A DNA stretch of 64,000 bases. It comes from Brugia malayi (lineage: Eukaryota > Nematoda > Chromadorea > Rhabditida > Onchocercidae). Shown here piece after piece: positions 48,442 to 60,364 of the stretch. The translations under genes were made by a program, and so were the position numbers. The stretch covers positions 3,963,221 through 4,027,220 of the forward strand of contig NW_025062479.1 in the NCBI RefSeq assembly GCF_000002995.4, read 5' to 3'. A model generated the notes under the pieces. It did no database searches, was not told where the DNA came from, and saw only the letters and a program-made list of their open reading frames with translations. Position 1 is the first letter of the stretch. Every line of letters starts with the position of its first letter.

Positions 48442-50959
48442 TACCAGTCAAGGTAATATCTCAAAAATCCATTAAAAATTCAACATTCATTCCTAAATTT
48501 CTGCTCAATTTTGTGATTTGTCTGTAAAATTTTGCTTGTTCTTTGTATTGCGGGTACTTCGTCAGCTGACTGTTCATTATCACGATCTTGCATATTTGAT
48601 ATTTTGAATCGAATCTTATAAAATGTTTAGCATCCGAATCTCCAATTTTTTTCCTCCTTGAATAAGAATTAAATGGCATCTTTTTCAACAAGTTTTTATT
48701 TCCATGTGCTTTGTAAGCTTTGGTCATGGCGAAAAAGTATTTAATAATTAGTAACTTTTAAAGCGTATGTTCACACTTTCAGCGAACCACTTTTTCCTGT
48801 CATTTTGAGTATAGTCCCGCTGTTTTTTGATTTGAATTTTTGTGATTGATATGTTTGCGATGTAAAGTTTGGTTATGTACTGTAGATTTATTAATTATTG
48901 ATTGGTACAGAGTGTAATGGGTAGGAAGGGAAAATAAAGGGGAAAGTGATAATTCTTTTTTGTGCACTTTATTAACGGATAACGATGTTCATTCAGTAAA
49001 TTTGAAATCGCAGATACTGGATTTCAGTGTATTGCTAGTTGATTGTTTTCGTATTTCAGTTCTAGTGTGGTCGAACTATATTTTATCCAGGATGATCATT
49101 CTGTTTTGTGAAAGTTTAATATGGATTAGGTTAGGTTACATTCAGTTGAGTATTTGTTTCGTTGCATTATCACACATTCTTTTGTGGTTATAGACGCTTT
49201 GCGTTAGTAAACTACAGTAACAGCTTTATATTTGCTTGATTTTATAAAATGTAAAGTCAATAGTCGATGTCTCAAAGGAGAGTTAATTTTATTGAGCGGT
49301 CATTTGACACTATGTCTGGTATTGGGTTTTTCCAGCAAAGATATCTGAAAGTATCCATTCAACAGTAAATATTTTATTTCCGAAAAAAAATGTGTCTCCG
49401 ATGAGGATGATTAGGATGTCTCTCTTATTATTTTCATGATATGGAAAGTTTTAATGAATAGAAAAAAACAATCGGGAGGAGCACAACAGTTCTTTAGTGC
49501 ATCACATGGAAGTTTGTTACTCTGTTATGACTTCACATTATTAAATATATTAGGTAAATGCCGTTGGCTGCCCTCTTTAACTATATGATGCAGCAAAAGG
49601 CAGCCATACACATGTGTATTAGTTTTTGCTTCCTTTGCTTTATTCCATTCATTTCTGAAAATTTATAGCATAGTTGGGGAAGATGACAAAGTTGCATTAC
49701 AATAGGTGGAAGATGGCATTGAAGACAAATAAAAAAAGTTTGCAAATGCGAATTAGGACAAAAGATGTCTCATATTTTCGCGAACTTCAAATAGTATAAA
49801 ATATTGTTTGCATACATTAGCAAACATGTACAGACACAATTCCAAAACGGAGCAGATTGTTCGTCTGTTAGCAAGGGAAACATAGTTTAAGTTGGTCTCT
49901 TCCTAACTTTAATCCCTTCATTTTGCAAAATTTCGTCATTGTCTGGGAAAGAGCTTATACCGTTAGGAGTGTTTATCAAATCTCTTTGAAATAAATTCTC
50001 AATCTCTTAACGAATATATTTTCTATTTTGAAGAGAGGCGTTGATAAGTTCATTGTTTGTTAATCGTGATGATTCCAATTGAGCGATAGTGTATTACAGT
50101 GAAAGTGATGTCGACGATGCTCGTCTGAAGGGATTAAGTAATTCTGATTCTGATAAAACAAAATGTCCTAGTTATTGTCTATTTGTTATTTCGATCATCA
50201 AATACGATCAATATGTAAGTCTAACCATTAAGATGATGCAATAATATGTAGGTCTACGATTAGTAAACTCATTATCTTCCACTCTAAGACCAGCAGGATG
50301 ATGTATTTGTTCCGTAATCATACTTTCTTAGTATTGAATCAGTTCTCGTTTCCTAGTTGTATCAGGAAATAAGTAACCGCTTTCTGTGCACAACCCATTT
50401 TACTCTATTCTACTACTGCTACTACTCGCTGGGATATTATAATTCAATACAACAATGCAACCTAATGATGGTGCATTCTACTGGTACATAACTGTCTGTA
50501 ATAATGCTATTGTATGTCTGGAATGAGAAAAGTAGGGAAAGTTGCGATAATGGTGACAGCAGGAGTAGTGGTGGCAGTGCTGCTGGAAGAGACGATGATG
50601 TTGGCAGGGATGAGACTGAAATCGATTGGGGCTTTTTGTTGCTTCGAAGGAGTAGCTATAGTGGTGGCTAAAAACAGTGCATTTTTACTAAATGTATACT
50701 TTCGGGTAGTTTGAATGTTTGTGTATGTGTACGGGCGTATGTGCCTCATATGGATGTCGTTGTCTAGTAGTGTGTGTCACTTTGTCGGTATGTCGTCGGA
50801 ACAAACATAAGTAAAATGATATTTTTATAGGTTGTTGGAGCAGCAGCGAATAGTTGGAGAGGGGGTGGGGAGAGCATCATACATATACCGTCGGTACCGT
50901 GGATAATGGCTGTATCTCGAAAAGGAGCAGTAATTACATGAGGTGTGTGTTTCTTACCG

Positions 50960-51290
50960 TTGGTGGCTCTGGTCTCAGCCATAGCTCACTATGGAGGGGA
51001 TTGATGCAGCTTACACCTCTCCTTTTGTCCCTTACACTTTAATTTTAAAGATTGTGTTTTGAAAAGCGTTTTCTTCTATTGTATATATCCCACCATATAT
51101 CATATATATGCGTGTATGTGTGATAACGCCGTTGCCAGCTCCAACTCGGGTCTCGATCCAGAGTGAGTGGATATTAATCGGACAGCTTACACTCTCCACT
51201 TGTCCCGTTATATCCATTTCTGAGGATTGTCAATATGCTTAAACCTTTTTTCCTATTGTATATATTCCCAATATATATATGTATAGTTCA
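50960..51290 (+). repeat. Divergent tandem duplication, unit ~165-180 bp
   Basis: The unit at about 50960-51120 and the unit at about 51130-51290 share, in the same order, ggtctc, cagcttacac, a ctctcc/cttgtccc pair, a ttttcttctattgtatata/ttttcctattgtatata pair and a run of atatat. Identity is moderate, so the duplication is old. Confidence 0.6.
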
Positions 51291-54269
51291 GTCTTTACTT
51301 CCCATCCTTATGGTTTAACTCCATGCTTGCATTGAAACTTTTCAATAGTTGTAGCTAACCGTTTTATCTAGTAACTTGTTACTTACACGGGTACCATATA
51401 TGAACATGATAGAACACCATTCTTCATATCATTTCCATTTCTCATTTTTCCAACTCCTCATCCTTAAAGAAACTTTGATTTATACTTTTAATAAGACATT
51501 GCTTGTACTCTTTCTTCTATTCTATACAGCTGCATCTTAACGCATCCTTGAAAGTTGCTTGTTTGTATGTTTCTAGCGTTAAAACATGCAAATGTCTGCT
51601 TCAGTCAAAGGATTCAGCAGATGGCCAAATGGCCAAGAGGACTAATACTTTATTAATCTGAAATGTATCGAATTCTTATTCATTTTCGTGAAAATATACA
51701 GTGTTTTGTGATAATGGCGCACCTATACACTGAATATATCGTTCTTTCTTTGGAAGACTCACGATTTCATCCATGAAAGCAACTCCGTCTAATCCATATT
51801 TTGGTTGACAAAACTTTGGAAAATACACTATCTCATTAGTGCGGTATAGTTGCCGTGCTCAGGTTCACGTAGGTAGGCGGAGTCTCGTAACTTATTCAAA
51901 ATGTCAGGTATTGTGAAATTTAGCGCCCTAAAAATCAGACATGTAGTGTGGTACATGGCAAAAGAAGAAGAGCTGTAAGTAATAGTGGTATGAGCATTAA
52001 ATTTCAGAGGGAAGTGTAATGAAGGTGGCTTTTACTGATGCATTATGAACCATCCCCTAACAGTTTGTCACAACAGCTATATCGTATCCTTGTGTGACTT
52101 CATATATCATTCATCATTTCAAAACTGTCCACGTTCTCGCTGTATGATATTTTTTTTTAACCTATTGTTAGCAAACATTTCATGCTCGTTTTTTGAGTAA
52201 AACCCTTCAGCATTTATCTTGGGACCCTTATTATATAGCCAACACAGAAAAGAGATATGTTCGGGAAGTGTACTGTGAGGATTCATGTGAGATATCCTTT
52301 ACATAGCTCTTATACAAATACTTATACACATTCCCTTATAAATATGTGCTTGCTTGCCATATTGGTTATAGATTATACTTAGAATGTTTCCATAGGAATC
52401 ATAAATTTAGTTATGCAGTCAGGCTTATTGTTTAGAAATGAGGTGTACACAGATCACAAGATTAATTTGAGGGTTCTGCCTTTAATAACCGATTTACTAA
52501 TGAATAATCTCTTAAATACTCTTGATCCACAAAAAAAAAAGTACTCACTGATCTGATATTAGCTAGATGCAGTCGGTGTTGTTTGTAACTGTAACGCATC
52601 AATTTATTAAGTTATTAAATAGTTCTGAACATTACTTGGATTTTGTAGAAAAAGTCACTGGTAAAACTATTAGCCAAAAGGTACCAAGAAATGATATTTC
52701 ACCACAGTTTCGTTATCATTGCGACATCAAATATTTGAAAATATTCTTTCATCAGAAGATTTCTCACATTTTTTCACTGAATTAAATTTAGTGGCAAAAT
52801 TCTCGGTCTTAAACAAATCAGGTTTAAAGTTTCTTTACTAAATCATATGTAACAGCTACCGTATATTGTGGCATAAAATTGATTTTACTAGATATGCTTT
52901 ATGGAATTTTATGTTAAGTTATAGAATTGCAAAATGAACTTTTGCGGTTTTTTTAACAGCTTTCCCTAAAAATGTCTAAGATGGTGGTAGTAATGGAATC
53001 TGAAATAGTTCCGGGATCTCAACTCAATGCAGAAATCTAAGATTATTATATTTTGTATTCACAAATAGAGTAAGACATGCACTGCATAAGTATTGGTGAA
53101 TGCAATGTGACAGATGGAGTGCAACTGTACTCTTTGGGCATAGATCATATACTGCAAAACAGTGTATTGTATTTTCATTTTTAGGAGCAAAGTCGATTAA
53201 CTTAAGAAATGGAAAAGTGATTATCCATGATTCGAAAATCGCATCTTGAACTTTGTATCATACATCATCTGGTGGACTTAAAGAGTTTCACCAGTTCGAT
53301 TCCAGCAGAAAAAAAAGTGCAAGTTAACGACAGAGAATAATTTTCCCTGGACATCTAATTGTGTTTCAGCCCTTGGGATTGACTTAGGATTGACCTACGA
53401 AAATATGTGGGCAGTGTATAAAAACAAGCTGTTCCTATATACCTCACACATATGGAAAAATGAGAACCGGAATACTATGGCATCTCCTGAAGAAACGAAA
53501 CATGACCAAAACAAGAGCGACTATAATCAAACGGTGAAATAAATACATTTGGAAAGTGCATTTGTTTTGGAAGACTTACCAAGAAGTGGGAAACCCAGGA
53601 ATTTCAGTTTTCGTTAGTTTAGTCATTTACCGGTCAAAAACTAACATAGTTCATTTTTCAGTCTTTTTTTTTGCCATCTGAATTACAATTAAAATTGTGC
53701 CTTTTATTTCCTAGCACTGAATGCTTAATTAGAAGTTTTAGTAAAACGGTATTGGTGTAGATGTCGCTTTCATTGGGAGACTAATAGTGCTCAGTGGTGA
53801 CCGAGTGGAATTGTATCACTACAGGAGAATTCAAATATTCATGGAATTTCAGGTTTTTTCTTTTTTTTTAGAAATCACTTATATTTGAACATTAATAATT
53901 TCATTCGTCTCGCTTAGCAATATTTTTATATCCGGTGATATTGGAATCGTACCTTCAAGCGGAACCCTGTGCAAGAGATGATTTGTCAATGATGCAAGTA
54001 GTTTGCTGAGGAAACTTTGCGAGATCTCTGTTCAACCAACTTTTATCTGGTAATGAATAATCTACAAGTGTAATTAATGGAGACAATTTCATTTTTGGTC
54101 CGAAGTTTCATTCTCCAGTGAATTCTTAGGATTTTTTGTTGAAAGTCTTATGGTTTGAATGTCATTTGTTGGAGGCAAACGCGGTGATAGTTGGCTGTAT
54201 CCAAACTCTGAGCTCTGTTTCGAAGCATTTCTGAGCTTTTTTTAGAAAAAAAGCTCTGCTGCTTGTGCT

Positions 54270-54725
54270 GACACCAAACGCGTGCTAGAGGCGGCTGCCT
54301 ACATGGATGGAAGGTCGAAAGCAAAGCCCATTTGGTAGTTCTGCCTGCTCCTACCGCTTCCCTTCCTCGCCACACCATCAGCACCCTGCCTACTTCATGT
54401 ATTGAATTTTTCACCGAGTTCACACCAGTTCGTTCTTCAATGCAGGCCACTCCGAATGTCCCTTTCTCCTTCCCGGTCGATCCCCTGCACAACCAGTCAC
54501 CCCACTACTACCTCCAAGCACACATACATACACACATGTATATATACGACACTCTGTCATACTCCGCTAAATTTCGAGCATTTCGCTTTTCTGCTGAAAG
54601 AATGGCTCCACCGCGATGCGTTTTGCGTGTTGTCGGTAGCAACAGCCCCGCTGAAAGAACACACATATACGCCATGTCGCACTCAGCTGACTTTCGGCCC
54701 TTCTCAGCTGATGTTTACATATTGT
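54270..54725. other. GC-richer island with internal imperfect repeats
   Basis: This stretch is visibly less AT-rich than its surroundings and is open in several frames on both strands (for example 54332-54727 and 54402-54767 plus, 54148-54492 minus). The overlapping frames have no ATG-led conserved domain. The right half holds two imperfect copies of a unit with acacacat...acg, tgtc.(c)actc.gct and tttcg, near 54525 and 54660. It may be an exon or untranslated region of an unknown transcript, a non-coding RNA, or a fragment of a mobile element. Confidence 0.4.
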
Positions 54726-55440
54726 GAGGACTGTGGAAGTCCTATCACATCCTCTACCCTCCTCTAATTCTGTTCACTTTATGCTGACAGTCTTTATCTA
54801 TCTTTCTCTCAGTGCATGCCACCATTTTCTCGCAGGTTTGTTTGCTCAGCAAAAACTCATAGAGTTATTGTCTTTATTTGCATCTATATAAGCATGGGAC
54901 ATTACTCATTGTACCCTGTACAGACGGGTCAAAGGTCAGTTATGGGGTGTACCATTAGTTTGTATAAGCACGAGTGGAAAGAATCTCGATTCCGTAGTAC
55001 GTAATTTTACTGGGAGCAAATGATCAACACCACTTCAAGCTACACACAGTGATAGGTGTAATTACCGCGGTCAGAAGGTAGGTACTAATATACTGTTCCC
55101 CCATCAAAGCCTCAATAAATAAGGCAGAAAAGCTTGTCCCTAGCTAATAATATGACCCTAATCAATTCTTCTGTATGAAGGCGTCCACAATTACTGGAAA
55201 TAACATATTAATCTTAAAACATAATTTCAAAGTTGCATCTTATGAGTTCATAACAACTATACATATGCACAGATCACGTCGTGTATTTCATATCGACACC
55301 CACAACGCATCGGTTTGCAACTAGCGGCGATATGACAGTGTAGAGTTTTGAAATTAACAAAGTTTATTGGCAAGCAATATATATGTATATATATATATAT
55401 ATATGGGCAGATTAGATGAATAAATAGATAAATAAATTCA

Positions 55441-56565
<1,125 letters not shown>

Positions 56566-57375
56566 GCGCATATAAATACAAAGTATACGAGTAACGAGAT
56601 GCATAAATGGTGATAACAAAACAGTAGTAGTGATCAATGATTGTGGTCGTGTATGAATGTTTTTATGTGAGCTGCGAAAGGTTTAGAAAATGTTAATGGT
56701 TTAGAATCTGCTGCTATACTGTTGTTCAAAGTAAGCTTTCGAAACTTCACTGCTCACCTTATTTTGTTTATTTCATTCATACGTTATGTTAAAATCAAAA
56801 ATTTCTATCTTTTTACTATGCAAATAATGTTTCATCGAAACAGTAACAAGCATCCTTGCGACTACTTCTTACGTAGTAATTGATTCTTAAGTTAAATTTG
56901 CCTAGTTAGTCGAAGTTTAAAGTTTCAATAAGACACAGGAAGTTAAAAATTGGATTCTTTCAGACAAATTCTATAATAGCATAATATAGTAAAAAACAAA
57001 GATGTTTCAATCTTTAACCTTATAGAGCTCGTGAAGTCTGCGAAGGTTTCAAGTTGTGCTTAGCAAATCTTTTGAACTATATATCATTTTCAAGATTTCA
57101 ACAAATTGGCTCCTGTTATGTCAATAATGTTGACCACATTCCTTGTACTTTGCTATCAATGAAGGCATTTTTCAGATACGATATTTGAAAAACATGGTGC
57201 TACAATCATTTGTAATTTTATTTTGCTGAAGCATTTTCACTACTGGAAGAATTATGCTCATCAAATGCAGTTAATGATCGTTGAATTATGTTGGTTCAAC
57301 GGTATAAGCAGTTTAAATTTAACATATTGGTAATGTGCAAAATTACTTAGGATACGAAACACCGGAGAAGTACCG

Positions 57376-57696
57376 ATGACGGTCTGCATGCCAGAGGCGC
57401 CATTCACATGGGTATCGCCAGTTTGCTCCACATATCACCATGGTATAATTCACGTACCGTGCGTCGATCCGTGCGCAGCCTGTCGTTTCATAGATTGTAA
57501 ATGCACCTGTCTGGTATGCAGACCGACTGAACGGTCTTACATCTTTTGCAAGGAAATTCTGTGCGAGAATTTGAATTCAAAAGAAAAAAAAAAAGAAGTC
57601 AGGACTTCCATTGATTGCCTCTTCATAACCTTTTGCAAGCCGACTTTATTGTGGATTTCGAGCAGTAAACCGGATTGTTGGCGACATATCATTTGA
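57376..57696 (+). CDS. Candidate small Cys-rich protein, unrecognised
   Basis: An ATG-led frame of 106 codons. The first 65 or so residues carry about a dozen cysteines, with a dense cluster VDPCAACRFIDCKCTCLVCR. Codon third positions are GC-richer than in the surrounding DNA, and a Lys-rich stretch over an A-run follows. There is no signal peptide by eye. The cluster could bind zinc or form disulfides. No family is recognised, and the frame after the A-run looks random, so only the first part, perhaps as one exon, is a credible candidate. Confidence 0.25.
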   Translation: MTVCMPEAPFTWVSPVCSTYHHGIIHVPCVDPCAACRFIDCKCTCLVCRPTERSYIFCKEILCENLNSKEKKKEVRTSIDCLFITFCKPTLLWISSSKPDCWRHII

Positions 57697-58279
57697 TGAA
57701 GAGAAACGTAACTGAAATGCTGTTAGCAGATGATGAGTTTTTGCTTTTTAATAGTATAAAATGAATGGCTGGAGTGAAATATTATTGATAATTTGGACGC
57801 AACTCACATCAGAAAGATCTCTGCCTTGCGAGACATCTTTGCTTATTGCAAACATGTTCAGTATCATTGAAGAAGACAACTCATTTAGAGAGAACGGTTT
57901 GACAGAAGTGAGCTTTTATCCCAAAAATATCACGAAGGAAATGGGTCGATACCATAACAGTTCACCAGCAGCAAGGTAACAGATGAGATCTTGAAATGGT
58001 AATGGTTGTTGAATGGTTGATTATTAGTTGCAAGCTATCTCTTGCAATCACTTCATCACCACTTTTCTCGAATTTCCCAAAAAACCTTGTTTTCCATTTT
58101 GCCTGGCTGTCATCTATTGATGGGTTAAGGGTAGTAGGGATAGATGGGTGGCGCTTGTTAATATTTTCTGTTCCATCTCTCTTGTTCTCTCCCCATTTCA
58201 TCACCACAAGTACTTCACTCTTCGAGCACCACTCGTTGTCGAGGGGCTATACTCTCCTCCTCCATGGCAAACATCACCG

Positions 58280-58412
58280 TCATTATTATTATTATTATTA
58301 ATAATAATAATTAATTATTCATTCATTTATCATTACTATCATTATTGCCATTATTATTATTATTACTATTATGATTATTATTATCATTATTATTACTATT
58401 ATTATTATCACT
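58280..58412 (+). repeat. (ATT/ATC/ATA)n trinucleotide microsatellite
   Basis: Imperfect three-base repeat, mostly ATT with ATC, ACT and ATA variants and a short reverse stretch of AATAAT. It generates a Tyr/His-rich artefact ORF across 58148-58750. Confidence 0.85.
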
Positions 58413-60003
58413 ACCCTTCCATACCTGTAGACACATATGTGTCATCGCTCTCGTTTCTGTTTCTGCTTCTCCAGTTCCTTATCCTCATTTCATTTTTTTT
58501 TATTTTTTCACTCATTACTTATCCTCATTTCGGGTTTATCTTAGGTCATGGTATAACATTTCCACATAAGTACGTAAGTGCTGGTCGTTTCCAAAGTTGT
58601 TCTAAGTTTCAGCGTACTTATGCTACAAATACAAAGCGAGACGAGGACCAGAAATCTCCAAATACGGGGATTTACCGGGTGGCAGTGTGGTTAGCTGGTT
58701 GTCAGCATATCGGACAACGGCTATCATCACTGCCGTCCTGGTTTTCCTAAAGTTCAGCATCTTCCTGTTCTCAAGACTTTAATTTTTGAGACCAAGTTTC
58801 CTGTCATTCTTACATTTTCATTTTCCTTCTTATATTCTTCGTATTCTCTATCTCATACTCACTAATCCCCGCTGGTCCCTTTTTTACAATCTTTTCTGTC
58901 ATAACAACCTCAGTCACATCCTTAATTTCAGCGGTATTTCGGTTGGATTTACATCTTCAGATGTATTCACAGCCTAATTTATTTTTTAGTGCTTTCTGGA
59001 GGCGTTGCAGTTTCGAATTCTGTTGCTGAAACGGGATGAACATTTCATGTAAGTTGATTTTGAAAGTACTGCTAGATTGTTTTTAACAAAATAAGGGATC
59101 AGGTCCTATTCTTTAATCCATCCGACTGATTTATTACAGACAGCGAATAACGTCGCTTTGTCGTGTTTCATTATACTCGGAAGTTTTTTTACTGATTGAA
59201 TATGATACATTGGAGATAATGAGAAAATGTGATTATTGATTAGTTCGAGTTAGTTACATTAAATGAAATCGACAAATAGGCGTAGGTGATCAGATTTAGT
59301 GTGTTTGGAGGATTGAATTTGTTCATTATCAGTATCTTCGTTCTCAACCTGTGACCGATGTCAAATTAAATTAAGAACACAAGTTTTATTGATTTTTGGA
59401 ACAAGATTGCTAGCATGCACGCATGGCATGTTTCACATACATTTCTACTTATTTGCCTGGTTCCCTTCCATCTCTTTCTTACGTCACTAATTCTGCTATA
59501 CTGTTCTGAAATAAGCTTGAAATTTATTGTCCATGGAAAATTATAAAAGAGCAGGAAGTGCGGATTCATTCGTTATGTTTTACTCATGGACGTGGAGGCG
59601 TTTTTTCTCAGTCCTTTTCCAGTGTAAATATTTAGCATAAAATGAATCAGAGTAGATCGCTGACCGAAAAGTCGGTGCGCTACATAGCATTTTTTGTTTA
59701 CGAAATTTCTCTAGATATTTTTTGGTAAAGAATTCATCGAAGTTTGAGGTAATCATGAATGAAAGATGATTAATGTAGTTGGCGGATGATACAGGAGTGT
59801 TTCGTATTATGAATGAATTGGATCAATGCATCAGCGATTTTATGATATAAATATTGGAGGCTTACTGCACGAATTTAGTGGGGTTTTTTTTTGGTAGAAT
59901 TTGTTAACGAATAGCTGTGGTAAATGTATGCACCATTCGTCATTTAGCTAGGAAAGAAAATGTGTTCATGGTTTGTGATGTGAGGTAGAGCAGTGAAACC
60001 GAG

Positions 60004-60364
60004 TTTTTCATGGACTCCATGAATTTCTATTCTTTCTGCATAGTTCAAAAACATCAGTCCGTCAGAGTGAAGATAAACTATTTTCTCCTAATGAAATAAA
60101 TGAAAATCTTGTGATGGAGTTTCGAAATCGAGTCTTTTTTAAGTTTGAAAGTGCGAATATAATATGTGAAAGTTTTAAGATTTTTCACAATGCAAATTAT
60201 TTAACTTTTTTTTCCTGAAAGAATCAATTGAATTTGGAGAAAGAAGGAGAAAATCTATCACAAGGTTTTTCATTTATTGCGTTAAGAAAAAATAGATTAT
60301 CTTCACTCTGATTGACCTCCTTGAAATGTGCAGAAAAGATTGCAATTCATGGAGTCCATGAAAA
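60004..60364. repeat. Foldback element (inverted repeat, ~125-bp arms)
   Basis: The left arm at about 60004-60127 is the reverse complement of the right arm at about 60237-60364, roughly 80% identical by eye over the whole arm. Shared blocks are tcatggactccatgaatt, cagagtgaagataa and aataaatgaaaa. The spacer is about 110 bp. The outer end is itself palindromic (catggactccatg). No coding capacity and no clear target-site duplication are seen; it resembles a foldback MITE. Confidence 0.8.

Larger units (their letters stand above)
48442..55440. other. Intergenic region downstream of the TXNDC11-like gene
   Basis: 7 kb without a supportable gene. AATAAA at 48933-48938 is a plausible poly(A) signal for the upstream gene, 490 bases past its stop. 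Open segments here are short, lack family resemblance and have no convincing splice partners. The region contains the divergent tandem duplication near 50960-51290 and the GC-richer island near 54270-54720, listed separately, and a (TA)n run at about 55377-55404. Confidence 0.55.

Noticed and set aside
54332..54767. 131- and 121-codon overlapping frames
   Set aside because: Two overlapping plus frames and an antisense frame are open at once, as expected of a GC-richer segment with few stops; the first begins at a non-ATG codon.
58148..58750. 200-codon plus-strand frame, the longest in the window
   Set aside because: Its middle is translated ATT/ATC microsatellite (Tyr/His runs); the flanks match nothing.
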